From JBCCMF01 sp038747545 (GTDB taxonomy: Bacteria; Bacteroidota; Rhodothermia; Rhodothermales; JBCCMF01): a stretch of DNA of 64,000 nucleotides. Made by a program: the position numbers and the translations under genes. Where the stretch lies: contig JBCDJT010000002.1 of NCBI GenBank assembly GCA_038747545.1, positions 1 to 64,000 of the forward strand, written 5' to 3'. Under the pieces are notes generated by a model, which saw only the letters and a program-made list of their open reading frames with translations, did no database searches and was not told where the DNA came from. Positions 16,201 to 24,745 of this stretch are shown here, one piece after another. Each line of letters starts with the position of its first letter. The stretch's first letter is position 1.

Positions 16201-16614
16201 ATGCGGTATCTCCCTGTCCTTCTGTTCGTGTTTCCACTCGCCGCGACAGCACAAAACGCGGCAGACCAGGGTACCTGCATTGCAGTCGTCGAAGCCGCCA
16301 CTGCTGATCCCGTCGATTATGCTGCCACTGTTGAGTTGCTGAGACAGTTCGGGCCGACTTGCGAAAACAACGTCGAGTTCCAGCAATGGGGCAATGAAGT
16401 GTTGATGGGAATTCTGCTGACACATCCTTTGCTTGTAATCCGTGGACTTAAGGCCAAAGATGTCGATGAATCCCGAGTCTTGAAGCAGTTGCGTAATCCT
16501 CTGTTGGACCACCCGCTCGATTCCGTAATCACAAGAGTAGCAAACTTGCCCGAAAGCACACAGCGAGACTCAGTTCTGGCGGCTTTAAAGTTTGCCGCCG
16601 TACGCCTAGATTGA
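16201..16614 (+). CDS. Small secreted protein of unknown function
   Basis: A 137-residue protein with a clear signal peptide ending ATAQN, then a mostly helical mature part with two Cys (about 27 and 53) that could form a disulphide. I do not recognise a family. It starts 22 nt after the NifU gene, but its base composition is less GC-rich than the neighbours, as are the next genes. It may be an acquired accessory gene. Confidence 0.6.
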   Translation: MRYLPVLLFVFPLAATAQNAADQGTCIAVVEAATADPVDYAATVELLRQFGPTCENNVEFQQWGNEVLMGILLTHPLLVIRGLKAKDVDESRVLKQLRNPLLDHPLDSVITRVANLPESTQRDSVLAALKFAAVRLD

Positions 16615-16652
16615 AGGTGTCAACCTGCTGCTGGTACAGGGTTCAGCCACCT

Positions 16653-16928
16653 ATGTCAGCTTTTCACTACAAGGCCGAGCTGCTAGAACAGCGCCCGACG
16701 GGTGCCCGGTATCGCTTCTACTGCGACTACCTCGACCGGACTGGCCTTTACGGAATCGCAGTACTTTTGAGTGCCGGAGCAGAATTCAGAGTCGAGAGCC
16801 GTGCCTACAACTTGACACCTGAGATTGCAGAGCAAGAGGCAAAGTGCCTCAGTGCCTTACACCACAAACTAAGGAAGATGCTCGCAGCAGAGGGTGATCT
16901 GCCGAACGAGGTCTATCACATCGCCTGA
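16653..16928 (+). CDS. Small hypothetical protein
   Basis: A 91-residue soluble protein without signal peptide. I chose ATG 16653 because the longer frame overlaps the previous gene and its extra residues look unstructured. The sequence has mixed strands and one helix near the C-terminus (ALHHKLRKMLAAEG). No family is recognised. It ends 4 nt before the zincin gene, so the two are probably one transcript and may act as a pair. Confidence 0.55.
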   Translation: MSAFHYKAELLEQRPTGARYRFYCDYLDRTGLYGIAVLLSAGAEFRVESRAYNLTPEIAEQEAKCLSALHHKLRKMLAAEGDLPNEVYHIA

Positions 16929-16932
16929 TGTC

Positions 16933-17538
16933 ATGCACAATCCAATCCGTCGGAGTCGAAAGATCGGGAAGACACAGGGGGGCCGTGTCAAGGACGGCCA
17001 GCCTCAGGAAAAGTGGAGTCACCTGTTTCCTGAGGATATCTACTGGCAGCTCTCGGAGAATAGCGAGAAGTGGCGGGTGCTGCGTGAGAATCCATCGCGC
17101 GAGTACTACCACCCCTGCTCATGTGATGATTACCTCGGCGTGCTCAAACAGTTGCCCGGCGACCTTACAGAACACGTCAGCGCTATAGTGCTCCGTCGCT
17201 TGCCTAAAGAAGACGAACGCTTCGGGATCGACGCTCGGCGGCGGTACTCCTGCGTCATCATGAACGCGTTTCCGAAATCGAACGAAACGCCATGGCTGAA
17301 ACGACCGACCAAAGGTGTAGTCAAACACCTCGCGCCATGGTGTGACCGCTGGCGCTCGGACAGCGGCCAATGGCGGCTCGTATGGAAGCCAGAGGAAGTA
17401 CGGCGGTATTACCTCTACCATGTCTTCTTGCACGAGGTCGGCCACATCAACCAGCCATGGTCCTATTCATCTCGTCAGCGTGAGGCGTTCGCCGAAAACT
17501 TCGCCTTGGAGTGGGCGCGCAAACTCGGTGCTCTGTGA
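16933..17538 (+). CDS. Zincin-like protein with HEVGH motif
   Basis: A 201-residue protein starting at ATG 16933, directly after the preceding stop. Near the C-terminus it has H167-E-V-G-H171 followed about 16 residues later by AFAENFALEWAR, whose Glu may be the third zinc ligand, so it looks like a compact metallopeptidase or metalloprotease-like domain. No signal peptide is seen, so it would act in the cytoplasm. The rest (DDYLGVLKQLP, VLRRLPKEDER) is not a family I know. It pairs with the small gene just upstream. Confidence 0.65.
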   Translation: MHNPIRRSRKIGKTQGGRVKDGQPQEKWSHLFPEDIYWQLSENSEKWRVLRENPSREYYHPCSCDDYLGVLKQLPGDLTEHVSAIVLRRLPKEDERFGIDARRRYSCVIMNAFPKSNETPWLKRPTKGVVKHLAPWCDRWRSDSGQWRLVWKPEEVRRYYLYHVFLHEVGHINQPWSYSSRQREAFAENFALEWARKLGAL

Positions 17539-17670
17539 ATCTGGCAGAGAGCCAGTTACCCATCGAAACTGATCAACCTCAGATATGGTGCTTAAGCGAT
17601 TGAGTGACCACCAAACCTTTGCTAGAGTTAACCGTACCTGTTTCCCCTCAAACCAACTGAGACGCAAGTC

Positions 17671-17877
17671 ATGAGCATCATCTGGGGTCTTCTGACGATC
17701 GCTATTGGCACTTTCATGGCCGTGAGCGGCTTCCGGGGCAAAGAAACGGGCGTGTATCGCTTTCTCGCGGCTCGGTCACGGATACTATGGGACGACCGTG
17801 TGCATCAGTTCTACCTGGTCAGCGGTCTCGTCGTCGCTATGGTTGGCGTGGCTATGACCGTCAATTCTATCATCTAG
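17671..17877 (+). CDS. Small membrane protein
   Basis: A 68-residue protein with two hydrophobic segments (about 2-20 and 46-67) separated by a charged loop (RSRILWDDRVHQF), so a hairpin membrane protein is likely. No family recognised. It follows the zincin after 132 nt on the same strand and may belong to the same accessory group. Confidence 0.5.
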   Translation: MSIIWGLLTIAIGTFMAVSGFRGKETGVYRFLAARSRILWDDRVHQFYLVSGLVVAMVGVAMTVNSII

Positions 17878-17919
17878 CGTCGGTATCGAAACCGCCCAGC
17901 GTGCCTGCCATCTATGGGC

Positions 17920-18657
17920 TCAGTACCGCTCCATGGTGGCGCCGCCGCTGAGGGAGACTTGCCCGAGGCTGGAGTTGCCGTAGAGGTAGAGCGCGGCACC
18001 CCCCGAGAGGTCGAGGTCCACGCGGCCATCCACGCGTAGCGTCACTTCGGAACCGCCGCTGAGGCGTACATCGGCGCCCTTGCCTTGCACGCGCTCGAAA
18101 TCGACCTCGCCGCCGCCGGAGCCTTGGACCTCAAGGAAGCCGACACGACCGTCGAGCACCTCCAGCACGCCGCCGCCCGAGACGCGGATCGAGACGTCGG
18201 CAGCGCTGAGCTTGCCTGTGGCGGTCGCGCCGCCGGAGAGCCCGAACTCGAAGTCGTCCATCGTGCGGATGTGCTCGAACGTGGCCTCGGCGCCGCCGCT
18301 GAGGTGCAGCGCGTTCAGCGTGGGCACGGTCACGTCCAGCCGCAGCGTGACGTCCTTGTACTTGTTGCGGTACGGGTCCTCCAAGCCCACCGACAGCCGC
18401 CTGCGCGTGAGGTCGAGTTCGAGGAAGTCGTCCAGGTTGTCGTCGTAGGTGAGTTCGGCCCGCGCGTCGTCACCGATGAAGATGCGCACGCGGAAGTCGG
18501 CGCCTGCCGAGAGCTCGGTCACGTCGTCGAGGTCGAGGATTTGCGTCACGAGATCGCCCGACCCCCGAATGCCTTGGGCATCCGCGTCTATGATGGCGAG
18601 CACTTCGCATCCAGAAGCGAAGACGATGAACAGCAGGGCGGTGAGCAGACGAGGCAT
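17920..18657 (-). CDS. Head-GIN-domain (DUF2807) lipoprotein
   Basis: A 245-residue exported protein with a lipobox-like ASGC (about Cys17). The rest is a right-handed beta-solenoid of the DUF2807/auto-transporter adhesin head GIN type, marked by repeated SGG turns (LSGGAEATF, LSGGATATG, VSGGGVLEV, LSGGSEVTL, LSGGATMER). The family is common in Bacteroidota and its role is unknown. The start at ATG 18657 precedes the signal peptide directly. It is followed by no other gene in its direction for 40 nt and is probably monocistronic. Confidence 0.85.
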   Translation of the reverse strand: MPRLLTALLFIVFASGCEVLAIIDADAQGIRGSGDLVTQILDLDDVTELSAGADFRVRIFIGDDARAELTYDDNLDDFLELDLTRRRLSVGLEDPYRNKYKDVTLRLDVTVPTLNALHLSGGAEATFEHIRTMDDFEFGLSGGATATGKLSAADVSIRVSGGGVLEVLDGRVGFLEVQGSGGGEVDFERVQGKGADVRLSGGSEVTLRVDGRVDLDLSGGAALYLYGNSSLGQVSLSGGATMERY

Positions 18658-18836
18658 GAGGATAGGAGCGTCAGTTGAATAGCTGCCCGCTCGCATTCCA
18701 AGCGCTGTGCCAAGGCGACAACCTGCGTTTCTAGCCTGTACAGGACGTTTACTTCGCGGTCATCCGAACACGACTGTTCGCGAGCGGACAATCGGAGGCG
18801 ACGGTTACAATCCCACAGGGCGTGCCAGCCAGTCTC

Positions 18837-19022
18837 ATGCCCGTTCTGGAATTTCACAGTGCAGCACACCGTCTAACATTGTCATCCCGAGCGAAGTCGA
18901 GGGATCTCCCACTTTTTCGTTGTGCAAAACGCGTACGGGGGAGATCCCTCGGCTCCGGCCTGCGGCCTCAGCTCGGGATGACAACCTCGATCGCACAATC
19001 ATTTCCCAGAGCTACTATCAGC
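18837..19022. repeat. Nested palindromic repeat, copy B (longest copy)
   Basis: The core 18880-18983 (104 bp) has the outer arms TGTCATCCCGAGC/GCTCGGGATGACA and inner arms GAGGGATCTCCC/GGGAGATCCCTC. Both flanks are shared with copy D at 43522-43635: CAGTGCAGCACACCGTCTAA on one side and GATCGCACAATCAT on the other. The stop codon of the DUF2461 gene (19018-19020) lies at its right end. Confidence 0.88.
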
Positions 19023-19719
19023 CCGTGGCAGCAGGCATGTCGTCCATGATCTCCCAGCCGAATTCCAGCAGCGGCAGCGTCTGGGCCGTGAGCTCGACGA
19101 GTTGCTCGGTGAAGGCGGGCGACTGCGCCTCGGCATCGGTGAAGGTTTTCATCGCGAAGAACGACTTCCACTTGAGGTAGTCAGCGATGGGCGTGTCGGC
19201 GGCGTGCTCGAAGCAACGCGGCATCCGCTTGAGCGAGTCGCGATAGCTCATCTCGAACCCGTGCGCCTCGAAGTCGGCGACCATGCCGAGGAAGGCTTGT
19301 GGATCGTCGGTCATGCGTGTGCGCCAGCGGCGGAGCAGCGGCGAATCGGGCACCCAGTAGCCTGCGCCGGCGAACACGTTGCCGGGCTCGATGTGGATGT
19401 ACACGCCGCCCGGCTCCTTCTTGCTGCCCGTGCGCGACAGCACACCACTCACGTGCGTCTTGTACGGCGCCTTGTTCTTGGAGAAGCGCGTGTCGCGGTA
19501 GATTCGAAACGCCGACTTCTTGGGGTCGCCCTGCACCGGAAGCCCTCGCTCGTGCGCCTGCCGCGACGCGTCGGCGATGAGGCATTGCAGCGGCCACTTC
19601 AGCTCGTCATCGTACGTGGCCTTGCGCGGCTTGAACCACTCGCGCTCGTTGTTGGCTTTCAGGTCGCGCAGGAACGCGAACGCTTCGGGGCGGAATCCGG
19701 GGAACGGCGGGAAGTCCAT
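19018..19719 (-). CDS. DUF2461 family protein
   Basis: A 233-residue cytoplasmic protein of the DUF2461/TIGR02453 family. Hallmarks are FLRDLKANNEREWF near the N-terminus, FRIYRDTRFSKNKAPYKTH in the middle, and GGVYIHIEPGNVFAGAGYW. The family is widespread but without a settled function. I chose ATG 19719 because the frame upstream adds a poorly conserved Thr/Arg-rich stretch. Its last codons run into palindromic repeat copy B. Confidence 0.88.
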   Translation of the reverse strand: MDFPPFPGFRPEAFAFLRDLKANNEREWFKPRKATYDDELKWPLQCLIADASRQAHERGLPVQGDPKKSAFRIYRDTRFSKNKAPYKTHVSGVLSRTGSKKEPGGVYIHIEPGNVFAGAGYWVPDSPLLRRWRTRMTDDPQAFLGMVADFEAHGFEMSYRDSLKRMPRCFEHAADTPIADYLKWKSFFAMKTFTDAEAQSPAFTEQLVELTAQTLPLLEFGWEIMDDMPAATG

Positions 19720-19845
19720 AGGTCGGGGCTGAGTTTTTGCAGGATGCGTTGTAGCGTGAGCGCGTGTACGCGTCACGGGTGATCTGCGTCCTGTGTGCCT
19801 GTAATAAATCCTGCACGATGTGACGGCAGCGTGTCACCCAAGGGT

Positions 19846-19967
19846 TGTCATCCCGAGCGGCGGCCGTAGGCCAAAGCCGAGGGATCTCCCGTGTTTACGA
19901 ATTGCAAAACCGAACGGGGGAGATCCCTCGACTCCGCTCGGGATGACAAGATTGGACGGTGTGCTGC
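19846..19967. repeat. Nested palindromic repeat, copy C
   Basis: The core 19846-19948 begins TGTCATCCCGAGC and ends GCTCGGGATGACA, with inner arms GAGGGATCTCCC and GGGAGATCCCTC around TTGCAAAACCG. The right flank carries GGACGGTGTGCTGC as in the other copies. It ends about 12 nt from the stop of priA and sits between priA and the DUF2461 gene. Confidence 0.87.
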
Positions 19968-19978
19968 GCCCGCAAGAT

Positions 19979-22462
19979 TCAGAAAACGCCGACTGCATCC
20001 ACGTTGATGGCGACGCGGTACTGCTTCGGCGGCTTCTTGGCCGTGTCGCGGGTGGTGCGGAGCGCTTGCTGTACGGCGCGCATGGGCACGGCACGCGGGA
20101 TCTTGAGCAACGTGTGGTAGCGGTAGTTGCGCTTCACGCGGCCGATGAACGCGGGCTCAGGGCCCAGCACCTCCACGGCCTCCGGTGTGTGGCGCTTCAG
20201 CTCGGTCGTCCACGTTTTGCCCAGGTGCTCGGCACCCATCTGGCTCGGCCCGCGAAACTCGACGCTAACGAACCGTCCGAACGGCGGGTAGCGAAACAGT
20301 TGTCGGTCTGGCAGCACCTGCTCCACGAAGCCGAGGTAGTCGTGCTGCATGGCGTATTGGATGACCGGGTTCTGCGGATTGCGCGTCTGCAGGATGACCT
20401 CGCCCTGCAACTCCGACCGCCCCGCCCGTCCTGCCACTTGCGTGAGCAGTTGAAACGTGCGCTCGTCGGAGCGGAAGTCGGGCAGCAGCAGCCCCGTGTC
20501 GGCGTTGATGACGCCGACGAGCGTGACGCGCGGGAAGTCCAGCCCTTTGGCGACCATCTGCGTGCCGAGCAGAATCTGCGCCTCGCCGCGGCGGAAGCGC
20601 TCCAGCAGCTTGTGGTGCGCGTTCTTGCGGCTGGTGGTGTCGAGGTCCATTCGGATGAGCCCAGCCTCGGGAAAGCGCTCGGCGAGTTCTTCTTCCACGC
20701 GCTGCGTGCCGGTGCCGAGGAACGAGAAGTCGCGATGGCCGCACTTGGGGCACGCGGTGGGGATGCGCTGCGTGCGCCCGCAGTAGTGGCAGCGTAGGTG
20801 CCGCGTCGGCTTGTGGTACGTTAGCGACACCGAGCAGTCGATGCAGGTGGGCGTGAAGCCGCAGTTGTGGCACTCCAGGATTGGCGCGTAGCCGCGTCGG
20901 TTCTGCAGGAGGATAACCTGCTCGTCGCGCTCCAGCCGCATGCGGATGGCGGCATCCAGCGGCTTCGAGATGGCGCTGTCGGCGGCGAGCTGGTGTTTCC
21001 GCTTCTCCAACGTTAGGTCCACCAGTGTGACCACCGGAAGGCGCGCAGCCTTGCGACCCGGCACGGGCACGCGCGTCGGCATCCGCAGATACGTGTACTT
21101 GCCGGGCTTGTCCCTGCTGCCCTGCGCGTTCATGAACGTCTCGATGCTAGGCGTAGCCGAGCCGAGTACGCAGACGGCATCGTTCATGTGCGCTCGCATC
21201 ACGGCCACGTCGCGGGCGTGGTAGCGCGGCGCGGGGTCGAACTGCTTGTACGAGCTCTCGTGCTCCTCGTCTACCACGATCAGGCCGATGTTCTGGAGGG
21301 GCGCCAGGATCGCCGAGCGCGGGCCGATGACGATCTTGAAGCGTCCGTCGCGCAGTGCCCGCCACGCGTCGTAGCGCTCGCCCAGGCTCATGCGCGAGTG
21401 CAGCACCGCGATGGCATCGCCGAAGTGCTGCTGGAAGCGGCGCACGGTCTGCGGTGTCAGCGCAATCTCGGGGACGAGGATGATGCCCGTCCGGCCCAGT
21501 GCTAGCGTCTTCTTGAGCGCGGCGATATAGACCTCCGTCTTACCGCTGCCCGTCACGCCGTGAAGCAAGAACGCCTCGAATGCAGCCGTGTCGAGCGCGC
21601 CATGCAGCGCGTCGATGGCGCCCTGCTGATGCTCGTGCGGCGCGAACGCGGGTGCGGCGTTGTAGAGCTTGGCTGAGACAGAGCCGAGCGGCGAGCGAAA
21701 CACCTCCTCATCGAACACCTCCACCAGCCCCCGCTTTGCGAGGCTTTGCACAGTAGAGCTGGCGGCGCCCGTCTCGCGCAGCAGATCGGCCTGGCGGGGC
21801 GGTTCGGCAGCTTCGCTGAGTACTTCGAGCACGGCAATCTGCTTTACGCCTCGCAACTGCTCAATGGCTTCGACCAGCGCGCTCGGCTCCTCCAGCGCAG
21901 GCACGAGCCGGACGTGCTTCTCGTGCTTGACGCTCGCCTGCGGCGCCTTGAGCGACGACCAGCGTTTGAGCAAACCGTCGGCCTCCAGCCGGTTCAGCAG
22001 CGGCGTCGAGGCCTTTGGCACGGCTTTGCGCAGCGCGGCAACGGTCGTCTCGGGGTGCGCGTCGAGGAAGCGGAGGATGACCGAGGCGGTCGGGTGGTCG
22101 CGCCACGCGTCGGCGTCCCCTGCGTCGCGGCGGTGGACCTGCTGCTGGCTCTCTACGCTGGTGCCTGCTGGCAGTGCGGCCTTCACGGCTTCACCCCAGT
22201 GGCAGACGTAGTAGTCGGCTATCCAGCGGGTCAAGCGCAGCAACTCGTCGGTGAAGGCGGGGCGGTCGTCCAGCACGTCGACCACATCCTTCAACCCTTC
22301 CCGTGTCACCTTGCCGACTTGCGTGACTACGCCCGTCAGCGTGCGCGGACCGAACGGCACCACGACGCGGCTGCCGCGCTGTACGGCATCCTGCAACTCT
22401 GCCGGCACCGCATAGCTATACGGCTGATCGACAGGCAGGGGCAGGACAACATCGACGGTCAT
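19979..22462 (-). CDS. priA: Primosomal protein N' (PriA helicase)
   Basis: An 827-residue replication-restart helicase that unwinds DNA at stalled forks and helps reload the replisome. Visible parts are the 3'-DNA-binding N-terminal domain (MTVDVVLPLPVDQPYSY), Walker A HGVTGSGKTEVY, Walker B IGLIVVDEEHE, LGSATPSIET, and the zinc-binding Cys pairs CHNCGF, CIDC, CHYCG and CPKCG inserted before the last helicase motifs. All core motifs are intact. The start at ATG 22462 matches the usual N-terminus. It follows the ABC ATPase gene after 69 nt on the same strand. Confidence 0.96.
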   Translation of the reverse strand: MTVDVVLPLPVDQPYSYAVPAELQDAVQRGSRVVVPFGPRTLTGVVTQVGKVTREGLKDVVDVLDDRPAFTDELLRLTRWIADYYVCHWGEAVKAALPAGTSVESQQQVHRRDAGDADAWRDHPTASVILRFLDAHPETTVAALRKAVPKASTPLLNRLEADGLLKRWSSLKAPQASVKHEKHVRLVPALEEPSALVEAIEQLRGVKQIAVLEVLSEAAEPPRQADLLRETGAASSTVQSLAKRGLVEVFDEEVFRSPLGSVSAKLYNAAPAFAPHEHQQGAIDALHGALDTAAFEAFLLHGVTGSGKTEVYIAALKKTLALGRTGIILVPEIALTPQTVRRFQQHFGDAIAVLHSRMSLGERYDAWRALRDGRFKIVIGPRSAILAPLQNIGLIVVDEEHESSYKQFDPAPRYHARDVAVMRAHMNDAVCVLGSATPSIETFMNAQGSRDKPGKYTYLRMPTRVPVPGRKAARLPVVTLVDLTLEKRKHQLAADSAISKPLDAAIRMRLERDEQVILLQNRRGYAPILECHNCGFTPTCIDCSVSLTYHKPTRHLRCHYCGRTQRIPTACPKCGHRDFSFLGTGTQRVEEELAERFPEAGLIRMDLDTTSRKNAHHKLLERFRRGEAQILLGTQMVAKGLDFPRVTLVGVINADTGLLLPDFRSDERTFQLLTQVAGRAGRSELQGEVILQTRNPQNPVIQYAMQHDYLGFVEQVLPDRQLFRYPPFGRFVSVEFRGPSQMGAEHLGKTWTTELKRHTPEAVEVLGPEPAFIGRVKRNYRYHTLLKIPRAVPMRAVQQALRTTRDTAKKPPKQYRVAINVDAVGVF

Positions 22463-22531
22463 AGACGGGCGCAAGTGTGATGGCCTGCCCCGTACCACCT
22501 CGGCTACGTCAAGTTCGCCAGCTGCGGGAAG

Positions 22532-23260
22532 CTAGGCCTCGACCTCGACGCCCGCCAACTCCGGGTTGTCCACCTTCACATCGCTCTCGATGAGGCCGTC
22601 GCGGAGGCGGATGATGCGGCGGGCGTGGTGCGCGATGTCTTCCTCATGCGTGACGACCATCAACGTGTTGCCGCGGCGGTAAAGCGTCTCGAAGAGGCGC
22701 ATGATCTCCTCGCCCGTGCGCGTATCCAAGTTACCCGTGGGCTCGTCGGCCAGAATGAGGGACGGCGTGTTGACGAGCGCGCGCGCCACGGCCACACGCT
22801 GCCGCTGTCCACCCGAGAGCTCGTTCGGCTTGTGGTCCATACGGTCGCCGAGGCCCACGTTGCGGAGCGCTTGCGCGGCCATCTCGCGGCGCTTGCTCTT
22901 GCCAAGCCCGGCATAGATCAGCGGCAGCTCCACGTTCTGCAGGCAGTTGACGCGCGGCAGCAGGTTAAACGTCTGGAAGACGAAGCCGATCTCGCGGTTG
23001 CGTACCTCGGCCAGCTCGTCGTCGTCCTTCTCGCTGACCTGCTGGCTGTTGAGCAGGTACTCGCCCGAAGTGGGCGTGTCGAGGCAGCCGATGATGTTCA
23101 TCATGGTGGACTTGCCTGAGCCCGACGGCCCCATGATGGCCACGTAGTCGTTTGGGTAGATGTTAAGCGAGACGCCCGCGAGTGCGCGCACCTCCTGTGA
23201 GCCCATCTGGTAGATCTTTTTGATCTCGGAGAGGGCAATGAGTGGTTCTTTAGTCGTCAT
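22532..23260 (-). CDS. ABC transporter ATP-binding protein, MacB/LolD type
   Basis: A 242-residue ATPase with Walker A GPSGSGKST (about 44), Q-loop FVFQTFNLLP, signature LSGGQRQRVAVARAL, Walker B LILADEPTGNLD and H-loop VVTHEE. It belongs to the MacB/LolD/FtsE class that works with FtsX-like permeases in extraction or efflux across the envelope. It is the third gene after tolC and hlyD on the minus strand. No permease follows; priA does. Confidence 0.93.
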   Translation of the reverse strand: MTTKEPLIALSEIKKIYQMGSQEVRALAGVSLNIYPNDYVAIMGPSGSGKSTMMNIIGCLDTPTSGEYLLNSQQVSEKDDDELAEVRNREIGFVFQTFNLLPRVNCLQNVELPLIYAGLGKSKRREMAAQALRNVGLGDRMDHKPNELSGGQRQRVAVARALVNTPSLILADEPTGNLDTRTGEEIMRLFETLYRRGNTLMVVTHEEDIAHHARRIIRLRDGLIESDVKVDNPELAGVEVEA

Positions 23261-23318
23261 GGAGCGGATGCAGGCGTCGGGAGCGAGATGGGTTCAGGGT
23301 GAACAGCGCAAAAGGCTA

Positions 23319-24695
23319 TCAACGCGATTCGAAGCGGTTGCCCTCGCGGCCTGCTGCACCCTCCTCGCGCACTTGCACGTCCTGGTCGGGGCGCAGCTCG
23401 CGGCTGACGGCACGGAACGGTCCGGTGACCACTTGGTCGCCCACAGCTAGCCTGCCGGTGACGACGATGTGGGTGTCGTCAGAGATGCCCGTTTCTACCT
23501 CCACCATCTTGGTCTTGCCGTCTTCCACGATGAAGACCACCTTGCGCAAGTCCTCACCCTCGGTGGTGCTGGCTGCCTGCACGGGCGTACTCGTCGAGTC
23601 GGCCTCGCTCTTGACCTTGTTATAGTCGCGCACCGTGACGGCCTGGATGGGTACGGCCAGCGTGTTGACGTCGGTGCGGGTGAAGATGTCCACGGTGCCG
23701 CTCATGCCGGGGCGGAAGATGGGCATCTCATCGTTGGGGCTGATGGCTTCGTCGGAGCCGAGGCCTTCGGCCAAGGTGGCGACTTCCACATTGTGGCGAT
23801 CCAGGATGCGCACCTTCACGGGGAAGTTCGTCACCTGCTCTTGCGTGCCTGCGCCCTGCGTCCGGGCTGAGTTGGCGATCTCCGTTACCACCCCTTTGAA
23901 GATGCGCTCAGGATAGGCATCGACTTCGATAGCAGCAGTATCGCCCAAGGCGACGTTCACCACATCGTTCTCGTTGACATCGACCATGATCTCCATCTGG
24001 TTCAGTTTGGCCAGCGTCATCAGCACGGTACCCTGCATCTGTACGGTGCCCAAGGCGCGCTCGCCGAGCTCAACGTTGAGCTGGCTGATGGTGCCATCCA
24101 TCGGCGCATAGATCGTGGTACGCGAGAGGTTCTCGACCGCCTCGCGCTGGCGTGCCTCGGCGCTCTGCACCGAATAGCCCGCCGCCTCAAAGCCCGCCTT
24201 CTGGACCTCATAGGTGGTCTGAGCGCGCTCCAGGTCGCTCTGTGGCACCGCGTTCTTCTCGAAGAGCGTGCGCGTCCGGTTCATCTCCAGCTCAGCGTTG
24301 AGCATATCGGCGCGGCGCTGTGCCAGTGAGGCCTTGGCCTGCAGCACACCCGCCTCAGACTGCTCAAGCTGCGCCCGGTAGAAGTCGGGGTCGATGCGGA
24401 CGAGCAGGTCGCCCTTGCTCACGCGGTCGCCTTCCAGCACGGGCAGTGTGATGATCTCGCCCGAGACGTCGGGGCTGATCTGCACCTCGACCTCGGGCTG
24501 CACGCGCCCTGAGGCCACGACCACCTGTGTGATGTCGCGCTCGTCTACCGTATCTACCTCAACGGTTGTGCCCTCAGGGCCTCCACCAAACCAGCCTGCT
24601 TGTGAGCCCACGCCGCCCACCACGATAAGTAAGGCTACGATGACACCAAAGGCGATAAGTAAGCGTTTGGTGGCGCTACCTTTTTTCTTTGCCAT
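23319..24695 (-). CDS. HlyD/MacA-type periplasmic adaptor
   Basis: A 458-residue membrane-fusion protein: one N-terminal membrane segment (about 10-28), lipoyl-like halves (VQISPDVSGEI and RTTIYAPMDGTIS), a coiled-coil hairpin between them (about 105-180) and a beta-barrel region. It bridges an inner-membrane transporter to an outer-membrane TolC channel. The gene lies between a TolC gene (51 nt upstream) and an ABC ATPase (58 nt downstream), consistent with a tripartite MacAB-like system. The substrate is unknown. Confidence 0.92.
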   Translation of the reverse strand: MAKKKGSATKRLLIAFGVIVALLIVVGGVGSQAGWFGGGPEGTTVEVDTVDERDITQVVVASGRVQPEVEVQISPDVSGEIITLPVLEGDRVSKGDLLVRIDPDFYRAQLEQSEAGVLQAKASLAQRRADMLNAELEMNRTRTLFEKNAVPQSDLERAQTTYEVQKAGFEAAGYSVQSAEARQREAVENLSRTTIYAPMDGTISQLNVELGERALGTVQMQGTVLMTLAKLNQMEIMVDVNENDVVNVALGDTAAIEVDAYPERIFKGVVTEIANSARTQGAGTQEQVTNFPVKVRILDRHNVEVATLAEGLGSDEAISPNDEMPIFRPGMSGTVDIFTRTDVNTLAVPIQAVTVRDYNKVKSEADSTSTPVQAASTTEGEDLRKVVFIVEDGKTKMVEVETGISDDTHIVVTGRLAVGDQVVTGPFRAVSRELRPDQDVQVREEGAAGREGNRFESR

Positions 24696-24745
24696 AGAGA
24701 TTAGAAGAGAAGAGGGTTAGGGGAGGGAAGGGGCGTCTGAGGGGA

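Noticed and set aside
18880..19948. Palindromic repeats as intrinsic terminators
   Set aside because: They occur between genes, but lack T-runs, have conserved long flanks, and one copy lies inside an operon, so a dispersed repeat family explains them better.
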